Shown here: one piece after another, positions 1 to 8,399 of the stretch | Layout of the letters: each line of letters begins with the position of its first letter | Position numbering within the stretch: position 1 is the first letter of the stretch | Origin: Herpetosiphon llansteffanensis | GTDB taxonomy: Bacteria > Chloroflexota > Chloroflexia > Chloroflexales > Herpetosiphonaceae | NCBI RefSeq assembly: GCF_003205875.1 | Contig: NZ_PUBZ01000093.1 | Coordinates: 1 to 64,000 of the forward strand | Reading direction: 5' to 3' | Length of the DNA: 64,000 nt | Position numbers and translations under genes: made by a program | The notes under the pieces: generated by a model | Database searches by the model: none | What the model saw: the letters and a program-made list of their open reading frames with translations, nothing else | What the model was told of the DNA's origin: nothing

Positions 1-187
1 ATTGGATTGGCAATCATGTCCCCTCACCCCCCAACCCCCTCTCCCACTGAACGCGGGCGAGGGGGAGCCGACAATGTTGTTGTATCACGCATCGCGACCG
101 AACCACACGATTAAGCCCCTCGCCCGCGCACAGGAGAGGGGTTGGGGTGAGGGGATCAGGCGGTGGTTAACGTGATGAACCATTACA
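1..187. repeat. MITE-like palindromic element, copy 1 (left end may lie outside)
   Basis: Two C-rich/G-rich arms are inverted copies of each other: the left arm is at about 20-66 and the right arm at about 114-155, both built round a CCCCTCACCCC / GGGGTGAGGGG core. The right end reads GTGATGAACCATTACA. The same termini recur at the other copies in this window. No reading frame is evident. The element is non-coding and probably mobile in trans or spread by an unknown route. Confidence 0.8.
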
Positions 188-575
188 GCTATCGGCTATG
201 GGCTGGCACGAACCTAATCCTCATAATCTGTGGCAATCTGTGGCGAAAAAACTTAATCTTCGTGCTCTTTGCGGTTTCGGCCCTTCGTGTGCTTCGTGCT
301 CTTCGTGGATCGAAATGTTAACGCAGAGACGCGAGGGCTATAGGCTCTAGGCTATGGGCTGGCACGAACCTAATCCTCATAATCTGTGGCAATCTGTGGC
401 GAAAAAACTTAATCTTCGTGTGCTTCGTGCTCTTTGCGGTTTCAATATTTCAAGGCTTTTGACTTTTGCCTTCTGATTTGTTCTCTGCTCTTTGTTCTCT
501 GTTCTTAATTTCATCCCTCATCCCTCATCCTTCATCCTTATCTGTATTCCGTTCCCATGCAAGCCGATTTTGCGC
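188..575. repeat. Intergenic degenerate repeats, including a 71-bp direct repeat
   Basis: A 71-bp segment at 194-264 recurs at 350-420. It contains the phrase AATCTGTGGCAATCTGTGGC. It is mixed with short phrases of the CTTCGTGCTCTTCGTGG type and with CATCCTTCATCC. The same phrases recur in most long gaps of this window. The stretch stays open into the first gene, but I see no coding signal in it. Confidence 0.75.
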
Positions 576-581
576 TATAAT
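576..581 (+). promoter_or_regulatory. Candidate -10 box TATAAT for the YYY operon
   Basis: A perfect TATAAT lies 30 bp before the chosen ATG at 612. No good -35 box is visible at 16-18 bp upstream. It supports a start downstream of the repeat-derived extension. Confidence 0.45.
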
Positions 582-611
582 TCGCCCGTTGTTGAGTTCA
601 GGGTGATAACT

Positions 612-3600
612 ATGCCACGTTTCGCTGCGCTGCGTGCCTTTGGGCGACGCTTCCCCGATTTGATCAGCTTGCTTTTATTGTTGGTAATCCTTTGGATGGC
701 TTGGGGAGTACGATCGATCAATCGTGCTGATTGGGATGGCTACGCGCCGCTCATTCACCCAGACGAGTATTACCTCAAGGATGCGATTACCACCAACCTG
801 CGTGTCCCCGATTCGTTTTTGAGCTATCTCAGAACCGAATGTGAGATTGTGACCAACGATCAAGGCGTGGCGCAACTGAAGAATACGCGCAATCCAGAAG
901 AGCCTGATGTTAGTAAACAACGGCCTAGTGCAACTAGCGGCTGTAACTCACTCAACCCACGCACAATTGATCGCGGCTATGTGTATGGCTCGTTGCCAGT
1001 TGCCAGCGTGCGCTACTTAACTGAAAAATTCTACCCTGAAATTGAACCAGACCAACTATCGAGCCGCCAAATTACGGTGGTTGGACGTACTGTCTCAACA
1101 ATTGCCGATTTGATTTCAATTGTGATTTTGTTTGTGCTTGGCCGCACGCTCAACAGCCGCCGCATTGGCTTGTTGGCTGGCTTTTGTTTTGCTTGGTCAC
1201 CAGCGCTGATTCAACATGCCCACTTTTTCGTGGTCGATGGTCAGGCAGCGATGTATGGCCTGTTGACCTTGTATGCCAGTACGCGTTTGGCCCAATCGCG
1301 CCACTGGTGGAGCGCCGTGCTCAACACCATGTTTGCTGGGGCTGCCCTTGGCTTGGCAATTTCCTGCAAAATTACCCTCGCGCCGCTTGGCGGAATTGTT
1401 GCGATTGCGGCGATGGTGGCCTATTGGCGCAACCCTGCCTATTTGCGTGGCGACTATTCACCATCGGCGATGTTTGTGCGCTTGCTGAATAGTAGCTTAT
1501 ATGGGATTGGCTTTGGGCTGTTGGCCTTCGCTATGATGGTTGTTACCCTGATCTTTACGATGCCCGATATGTTCAATGGAATTGGTTTTGATGATCGTTT
1601 CATTGAAGCAATTGGCCGCGCTAGTGAGACCTCATCGGGCGATCTTGACTCACCTTCATCGCATCAATGGGCTGGCCGCAGTAACTACAGCTACGAATTG
1701 ACCAACATGATTCGTTGGGGCATGGGCGTGCCTTTGGGTGTGGCTGCTTGGCTTGGCTGGCTGGCATTTGGCATTGCCTTGTTGCGCTCAAGTTCACGCC
1801 AGCGCTTGCTTGGCCTCTTGCCGATGTGGATTTGGACAGGGATTTATTTCTTTTGGCAAGGCGGCTTGATGATCAAGCCGATGCGCTATTTACTGCCGAT
1901 TTATGGCCCGTTAATTCTATTTGCGGCGTGGGGCTTGATTAGCTTTGTTGATTGGGCGCGACGTGAAGGCACACCATTGCTGTTCCGTAAAGTGCCGTTG
2001 CATGGCTTGGCCGTGGGCCTGACCAGCATGGTTGCGCTGGTAACGCTGCTCTGGGGTTGGGGCTTTAGCCGCATTTATGAGCGACCGCATACCCGAACTC
2101 AAGCCTCTGCTTGGGCGCATGCCAACCTGCCGCCGGGCAGCACCCACACCTCCGATTCGTGGGATATTGGCATTCCAGGCATGGAAAATTGGATCTGGAC
2201 TGATGTGCAGTTGCCAATTGTCAATGAAAATGATGCTGGCTCGATTGAGCAAATTCTGCAAGTTGCCAACCAAGCCAACTACTTGGCCTTTACTTCGAAC
2301 CGCGCCTACGATTCGCTTGATCAATTGCCGATGCGCTTTCCGGCGACGCTCAATTTCTTCAAGGGCATTTTTGATGGTTCGCTGGGCTACGAAAAAGTTG
2401 CCGATTTTAGCTCGTATCCCTCGTTTTTGGGCATTAGCATTGCCGATGATCACGCCACCGAAGATTGGAGCGTTTACGATCATCCACGGGTAACAATTTG
2501 GAAGCGCACTGATCGTTGGAATCTTGATGCAGCGCGCCAGCAAATTTTGCGTGATGTGAATGTTGATGAAATTTATAAATTGCGGCCCAAAGTTGCCACA
2601 CCCATGCCAACGATGCTCCAGCAAACCGTGGCCGAATGGCGTGAGCAATTGACTTCTGGCACATGGGCTTGGGTTTTTGATGGTGTTGCCAATGTTGCGC
2701 CATTGATTTTCTGGGTTTTGGCGCTGGAAGTGTTGGGATTGGCGGCCTTTGGTCTGTTGTGGCGCTTAAGATTGCCCTTGCCTGACCGTGGCTTGGGCAT
2801 GGCGCGGCTAGTTGGTTTATTTGCTCTGGCCCTGATCGCATGGCTGCCAGCTGCTTGGCATTGGTGGTCGTTCAATCGCTTCTGGATTGCTGGGGTGTAT
2901 TTAGCGTTGGTGGGCTTGGGTGGCCTGAGTTTGCTGCGTTCGCGCCACGAATTGCGGCTGTGGTGGCAAACCCGCCGCGCGGCGATTCTCACCTCGCAAG
3001 CGATTTATCTGGTTGGCTTTTTGATTCTGCTGACGATTCGCTACCTTAACCCCGATTTGTGGCACCCAGCCATGGGCGGCGAAAAGCCCATGAATTTGGC
3101 GTACCTGACCGCCACGCTCAAATCGGTGCAGTTCCCGCCCTATGATCCATGGTTTGCTGGCGGCTACATGAACTACTACTATTGGGGCTATGTACTGATG
3201 GGCACGCCGATGAAGCTGTTGGCGATTCGCCCAGAGGTTGGCTTCAATCTGGCATTAATTAGCTTATTTGCCATGACCGCGCAACTGAGCGGCAGTTTTG
3301 GCTACAACCTGCTCTCGACGCTTGGGCGGGTTGCCAAAAAAATCGAACGCCGTGCTTGCTTGACAGCGGTTGGGGCTGCGATTGCCTTGATGCTGTTGGG
3401 CAACTTAGTTCAGCCAGTCTTTTATTTCAATAGTGCACGGATTTTGGGCAACAGCGAGTTGAGTTGGTCGAATCCTGAGCAATCGAGCCAAGGCATTTGG
3501 CTGGAAGGCGGCTTGCCGTTGGCTGATGCGGCAGCAGGCTTTGCCAAACGGCTCGATGGCGAATCGTTTAATTTGCGCCCAGAATGGCCCTATTGGAATG

Positions 3601-6600
3601 CAACGCGGGTGATTCCGCCCAGCACGATTAGCGAATTTCCTTTCTTCTCGTTTTTATATGGCGATTTGCATGCCCACATCATTGGGCTTTCGTTGCTTGT
3701 TTTGCTCTTGCTAAGCCTGGTTGGCTTGTATAAAGCGCCCAAAATCTCTGCCAAAGCCTTGGCTGGCTGGAGCGTGGCGCTGGGCATTTTGGTTGGCGCA
3801 CTCAAAGCTACCAATGTGTGGGATTATCCGCTGAGCCTTGCGTTGGCTGCGGTAGCGCTGTTGGTGGTTGGCGTACAACAAAGCCGCACAATTGCATGGC
3901 CCAAGCGCTGGCTGTGGATTGTGCTGCCACCGTTGGCGGTGGTTGTGGTGATGACCGTGGTTTGGTCGCCATTCAATCGCTATTTGGCGACTGGCGACTA
4001 TGGCAAGCCCCAATTGTTGACCAACGACCAACGCATGACGATTCGTGAATTTACGGCGCTATATGGCTTGTGGTTCTGGATTTTGATTCCATGGATGCTG
4101 CTGTTGGCACGGCGGATTTGGGGCATGCGCAGCACCTTGATTGGGGTTGGTGCAAGCCTCGTCTGGATGTCGTTGATCAGCCTGCTGCAAAATGTGGTAA
4201 CTCCACTTGATATGAGCGTTGAGCCAGGCATGATTGATAATTTATTCAAGCAGGCAATTGCCCAACGTGCTGCCTCAATTGTGGTTTTGTTGCCGCTGGC
4301 AGTTTGGGGTATTTCGCTCTTGTGGAGTGCTTTGGCTGGCCGCACCCGACGACGTGAAGTTGTACCCTTGGCCTTAACGACTGCTGGCATTTTGCTGGTG
4401 CTCTTGACCGAAATAATTGTCTTGCCCGGTGCTGGGCGCATGAACGTGGTGTTTAAGCTTGGTTACGAGGCTTGGGCCTTATTAGCCTTGGCTGCTGCCA
4501 GCGTTGTGCCCTTGACCTTGAGTGCCTTCCGCAGCGTCTTGCGTTCTGGTTTGGCGGCTCCACTGCGCATCTCGTGGGCAACTGTCACCGGCTTGTTGGT
4601 GCTTGGTGGCTTTGTTTACCCAATTACCGCCACTCAAGCCAAAGTTGCCGATCGCTACGTGGCCGATGCGCCGCGCGGCCTTGATGGCATGGCCTGGATG
4701 GAAGGCGCAACGTGGGTTGAAAATCGCGAAATTGCAATTAAAGATGATGCAGCGGCGATTCGCTGGTTGCGCGCCAACGTTGAAGGCACGCCAACCGTGC
4801 TCGAAGCCAGCACCTCGGCCTATCGCTGGAACAGCCGGATTGCAACCTGGACTGGCCTGCCAACCTTGATTGGCTGGGATGGTCACGAGAATCAGCAACG
4901 TGCGCCAGCAGAAGCGGCGGGCATTATCGCCAACCGCAAAAATATTATTCAGCAAATTTATACAGCGTTTGATGCCAACACCGCCCAAAATTACCTCGAT
5001 CGCTATGGAGTGAGCGTGATTTACCTTGGCGGCTTAGAGCGCGCGGTCTATGGCGATTTGTTGCCAGTTTTTGAGCAACTGAAGGCCTCAGGGCGCTGGC
5101 GCGTTGGCTACGATAGCGGCACAACCCAAATCTACCTGCGTACCGATGCCAAAGTGCCTGAACCAAGCGCCTTGCCGCCAACCGAATTGCCTGGAATTCC
5201 GCCAGCCAATTCAGTTGCGGCGATTAGCATGGCCGAAAAGCCTTTGCCGCAAGCAACGGTTGATAATAAGGTCGAAACCCCACGCGTCGATGGCTTCTCA
5301 GATTGGGCTTGGATCAACCAAAATCAGGGCGCTGCAATCGTATTGTGGTTGCTGTTCTTTGAATTAGTGGGCTTGCTGGCCTTCCCAATTGTGGCTCAAG
5401 CCTTGCGTTCATCGTTGGCCGCAGCCTGGAGCGCTAGCAAAATTGCTGGTATTTTGCTGCTTGGTTGGCTGATTTGGCTGCCAACCAGCCTTGGTTTTTG
5501 GCAATGGACGCGGCTCAGCGTGATTGTGGGCTTGGCGATGTTGGCGGCCTTGGCGGTTGCGGCATGGTATTTTGGCGCGGCCCAACGAATTCGCGATAAC
5601 TGGCGGCAACAACGGCGCAGCATCATCATTAGCGAGCTGGTTTTTATTAGCTTGTTTGCGCTTTGGACCTTGGTTCGAGCAGCCAATTCTGATTTGTGGC
5701 ATCCCTACTGGGGTGGCGAAAAACCATTTGAATTTGGCTTCTTGAATGCGGTGCTGCGTTCGCCCAACATGCCACCGCTTGACCCCTTCTATTCGCAAGG
5801 CACGATCAACTACTACTATTATGGCCTTTATTTGATGGCCTTGCCGATGAAGTTGTTTGGGCTGAACTCAGCAATCGGCTTTAATTTGGCGGTTGCCACG
5901 GTTGGCGCATTGATTGGGATTGGCGCTTGGGCTGTGGGCTTGGTGGTTACGCGACGGCTCAAAGTTGCCGCCATGGCCCTCGTTGCGGTGGCCATCATCG
6001 GCAATTTGGCAGGCGTATTGCCAATTGGCACCTCGACCGGCATTGGCGGCGTGGTGCGGGCTTGGCAAGCCTGCGAGTTGGGTGGCGAAGGCCGCGAAGC
6101 AGCGTGTGCGCCGCTCGATAGCAACACCAGTTTGGGCGCGATGCTCGGCGATGCGCTGGCCAATGGCACGGGCGAAAACTTTACTCGCCGTTTGGGCGGC
6201 GGCGTGCCATGGTTCTGGGGGCCAAGTCGGGTTACCGTCAGCGATCAGCTGAATACGATTAATGAATTTCCTGCTTGGAGCATCATTTTTGCCGATTTGC
6301 ACCCACACCTGATTGCCTTGCCAATAACTTTGTTGGTGGTGGCCTTGGCGTGGGAAGTGAGCAGACGGCGACGTTTGCGGCGACAATTGCCAGCCTTTGG
6401 TTTAGCAGCCTTGGCGCTTGGTTCGTTGGCTGCTGCCAATGCTTGGGATGTGCCGACCTATGGCTTGGTGTTGATTGTTGGTTTGATGGCGCGTGGTTGG
6501 CAAGCACCGCAGCGCCGTTGGTGGGCGACGCTTGGCTATAGTTTGCTTGGCGTGGCAACGGTAGCACTTGGTTTGCTGCTGTATGCTCCATTCTTGGGCA

Positions 6601-8390
6601 GCTATAAAGCACCAGTTGGCGGCGTTTGGCCAATTCGGGTTGGCACGGCGCTTATACCGTGGCTGGCGATTTATGGTCTCTTCTTGCTGGTCATTACTGC
6701 TTGGCTGTTGTTGCCGCTTAAACGCGCCGAACCAACCCCATTTTTGGATTGGGTGAAAGCCACCCGTGGGCGCTGGCTGATTGGCTATGGCTTGGCAGCG
6801 GCAGCCTTGGTTGTGTTGCTCTTGACGCGCAGTGCTGCTGGCAAAAGTGCGCTGACCGAGCCTTCGGTTCTGCCCGAATTAGCCACAATTTATAAGCCAA
6901 TTTTCAGCGCTGGCATTCCGGTGCGTTTGGCGATTGGCTTATTGTTGGCGGGCTTAATTCGGCGCTTTATCAATCGGGTGGCATCGCCATCGGCGCGCTG
7001 GGCGATTGTTTTGGGCTTGGTTGGCGGCTTGGTGGCCTTGGGTGTCGAGATGTTATTCATTCGTGATCACCTTGCACCTGGCACGTGGGAAGGCGGCCCT
7101 GGCGATTCAGAGCGCATGAACACGGTCTTTAAATTTGGCTACCAAGTTTGGGTGCTGTGGGCTTTGAGTGCCAGCCTGCTATTGCCGCATATTGCTTCGG
7201 CGCTGCGCAACTCGCGGGTGGCCAAATATAGTTGGCAAACGGTGGTTACGGTTGGCGTGGTGATCGGCCTGTTCTTCCCAATTTTTGGCACGCTCAGTCG
7301 GGTTGGCATGCGCTTCGATAAATCGGTACAAGGCTTGACCCTTGATGGCTTGGCTTATATGCAAACCGCCGAATATAGCGTCAACAATGGCGTAGTCAAT
7401 CTAGCCGACGATCTGACAGCGATTCGCTGGATTACCGACAACATTACTGGCACCGAAATTTTGCTGCAATCGGAGCAAGAATTTTATCGTGCTTATGGCA
7501 TTCGGATTACGGCTAACACTGGCTTGCCAACTGTGATTAGCGCCTTGCATGCTGGCGAACAACGGCCTGGGCCATTGGTTGACCAACGCATTCGCGATGT
7601 GATGGAAATCTATAGCAGCCTCGATGTGTTGCGTACCCAATGGTTGCTGAATAAATATGGCGTTGATTATGTGTATGTTGGCCAGATTGAGCGTTTGCGC
7701 GACCCAATGGGCGTTGATAAATTTGTAACGATGCCCGGCGTGCAGCAAGTGTATCAACAGAATAGCGTCACAATCTACAAAACAACGCCGCAATTGCGTG
7801 AGCTAGCGATGCAATGGCGCGATGGTGTGCCTGCAACTCCCGCAGTCCCGAATACTCCAGTTGATCAGGCTGGCAACCAAGTTGAGGCGGCGGTTGCGTT
7901 GTATGAAAGCGACCCCAACAATGCTGGTTATGCCTTCGAGGCTGGCAAGCAATTGTGGCAGTCGGGCCAAGCTGATCGGGCGGCGGCGATTTTGGGCCGT
8001 GCTGCCGATGTGCATCCCAATGATATTGGCTTGCACCATCTCTTGGGCGATGTGTTGCTTACGCTCAAACGCTACGATCAAGTGGTGTTGGCCTATGAAC
8101 AAGCCTATAATGCAGGGCCAAACCCGCAAAACCAAACCAAACTTGGCCAAGGCTATTTGGCTTGGGCCGAGATTGATAGCACCAAACTCGATGCGGCGGC
8201 GGCTCAATTTAGCGCGGCGATTATGGCCGATAGCCAATTTGCCGACCCGCACTATCATCTGGCCGAAGTGTATCGTTTGCAAAATAATCCTGCCGAGGCT
8301 CGCCGCGAATACGAAGCCTATTTGAGTATCGCCCCGCCCGAGGGCTTGTGGGTAGGTTCGGCGCAGGAGCGCTTGAAGAACCTGCCATAG
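612..8390 (+). CDS. Giant two-copy Chlor_Arch_YYY membrane protein with TPR tail
   Basis: Integral membrane protein of 2592 residues, function unknown. The N-terminal ~700 residues resemble a GT-C glycosyltransferase (PMT/GT39 type), with an acidic HPDEYY motif in the first outer loop. Two YYY domains (DUF2298 type) follow. Each has, in order, DLWHP-x3-GGEKP, the YYY motif (NYYYWGY near residue 853, NYYYYGLY near 1733), an EFP-x2-S-x4-D-x-H-x-H motif, and RMN-x-VFK-x2-Y. The last ~170 residues are soluble TPRs. This matches the described larger class of Chlor_Arch_YYY proteins: extra N-terminus, two domains, TPRs. An ATG 40 codons upstream (492) is in frame but reads through repeat DNA, so I use ATG 612, just after a TATAAT. 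It lies 9 bp ahead of the one-domain paralogue and is probably cotranscribed with it. A lipid-linked sugar transferase role is inference only. Confidence 0.85.
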   Translation: MPRFAALRAFGRRFPDLISLLLLLVILWMAWGVRSINRADWDGYAPLIHPDEYYLKDAITTNLRVPDSFLSYLRTECEIVTNDQGVAQLKNTRNPEEPDVSKQRPSATSGCNSLNPRTIDRGYVYGSLPVASVRYLTEKFYPEIEPDQLSSRQITVVGRTVSTIADLISIVILFVLGRTLNSRRIGLLAGFCFAWSPALIQHAHFFVVDGQAAMYGLLTLYASTRLAQSRHWWSAVLNTMFAGAALGLAISCKITLAPLGGIVAIAAMVAYWRNPAYLRGDYSPSAMFVRLLNSSLYGIGFGLLAFAMMVVTLIFTMPDMFNGIGFDDRFIEAIGRASETSSGDLDSPSSHQWAGRSNYSYELTNMIRWGMGVPLGVAAWLGWLAFGIALLRSSSRQRLLGLLPMWIWTGIYFFWQGGLMIKPMRYLLPIYGPLILFAAWGLISFVDWARREGTPLLFRKVPLHGLAVGLTSMVALVTLLWGWGFSRIYERPHTRTQASAWAHANLPPGSTHTSDSWDIGIPGMENWIWTDVQLPIVNENDAGSIEQILQVANQANYLAFTSNRAYDSLDQLPMRFPATLNFFKGIFDGSLGYEKVADFSSYPSFLGISIADDHATEDWSVYDHPRVTIWKRTDRWNLDAARQQILRDVNVDEIYKLRPKVATPMPTMLQQTVAEWREQLTSGTWAWVFDGVANVAPLIFWVLALEVLGLAAFGLLWRLRLPLPDRGLGMARLVGLFALALIAWLPAAWHWWSFNRFWIAGVYLALVGLGGLSLLRSRHELRLWWQTRRAAILTSQAIYLVGFLILLTIRYLNPDLWHPAMGGEKPMNLAYLTATLKSVQFPPYDPWFAGGYMNYYYWGYVLMGTPMKLLAIRPEVGFNLALISLFAMTAQLSGSFGYNLLSTLGRVAKKIERRACLTAVGAAIALMLLGNLVQPVFYFNSARILGNSELSWSNPEQSSQGIWLEGGLPLADAAAGFAKRLDGESFNLRPEWPYWNATRVIPPSTISEFPFFSFLYGDLHAHIIGLSLLVLLLLSLVGLYKAPKISAKALAGWSVALGILVGALKATNVWDYPLSLALAAVALLVVGVQQSRTIAWPKRWLWIVLPPLAVVVVMTVVWSPFNRYLATGDYGKPQLLTNDQRMTIREFTALYGLWFWILIPWMLLLARRIWGMRSTLIGVGASLVWMSLISLLQNVVTPLDMSVEPGMIDNLFKQAIAQRAASIVVLLPLAVWGISLLWSALAGRTRRREVVPLALTTAGILLVLLTEIIVLPGAGRMNVVFKLGYEAWALLALAAASVVPLTLSAFRSVLRSGLAAPLRISWATVTGLLVLGGFVYPITATQAKVADRYVADAPRGLDGMAWMEGATWVENREIAIKDDAAAIRWLRANVEGTPTVLEASTSAYRWNSRIATWTGLPTLIGWDGHENQQRAPAEAAGIIANRKNIIQQIYTAFDANTAQNYLDRYGVSVIYLGGLERAVYGDLLPVFEQLKASGRWRVGYDSGTTQIYLRTDAKVPEPSALPPTELPGIPPANSVAAISMAEKPLPQATVDNKVETPRVDGFSDWAWINQNQGAAIVLWLLFFELVGLLAFPIVAQALRSSLAAAWSASKIAGILLLGWLIWLPTSLGFWQWTRLSVIVGLAMLAALAVAAWYFGAAQRIRDNWRQQRRSIIISELVFISLFALWTLVRAANSDLWHPYWGGEKPFEFGFLNAVLRSPNMPPLDPFYSQGTINYYYYGLYLMALPMKLFGLNSAIGFNLAVATVGALIGIGAWAVGLVVTRRLKVAAMALVAVAIIGNLAGVLPIGTSTGIGGVVRAWQACELGGEGREAACAPLDSNTSLGAMLGDALANGTGENFTRRLGGGVPWFWGPSRVTVSDQLNTINEFPAWSIIFADLHPHLIALPITLLVVALAWEVSRRRRLRRQLPAFGLAALALGSLAAANAWDVPTYGLVLIVGLMARGWQAPQRRWWATLGYSLLGVATVALGLLLYAPFLGSYKAPVGGVWPIRVGTALIPWLAIYGLFLLVITAWLLLPLKRAEPTPFLDWVKATRGRWLIGYGLAAAALVVLLLTRSAAGKSALTEPSVLPELATIYKPIFSAGIPVRLAIGLLLAGLIRRFINRVASPSARWAIVLGLVGGLVALGVEMLFIRDHLAPGTWEGGPGDSERMNTVFKFGYQVWVLWALSASLLLPHIASALRNSRVAKYSWQTVVTVGVVIGLFFPIFGTLSRVGMRFDKSVQGLTLDGLAYMQTAEYSVNNGVVNLADDLTAIRWITDNITGTEILLQSEQEFYRAYGIRITANTGLPTVISALHAGEQRPGPLVDQRIRDVMEIYSSLDVLRTQWLLNKYGVDYVYVGQIERLRDPMGVDKFVTMPGVQQVYQQNSVTIYKTTPQLRELAMQWRDGVPATPAVPNTPVDQAGNQVEAAVALYESDPNNAGYAFEAGKQLWQSGQADRAAAILGRAADVHPNDIGLHHLLGDVLLTLKRYDQVVLAYEQAYNAGPNPQNQTKLGQGYLAWAEIDSTKLDAAAAQFSAAIMADSQFADPHYHLAEVYRLQNNPAEARREYEAYLSIAPPEGLWVGSAQERLKNLP

Positions 8391-8399
8391 TGAGTTGTT

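Noticed and set aside
1917-2648. 243-aa open frame on the minus strand inside the YYY gene
   Set aside because: It is the shadow of a strongly coded plus-strand gene, has no binding site and no recognisable domain. The same holds for the many other antisense and out-of-frame ORFs over 100 aa under real genes.
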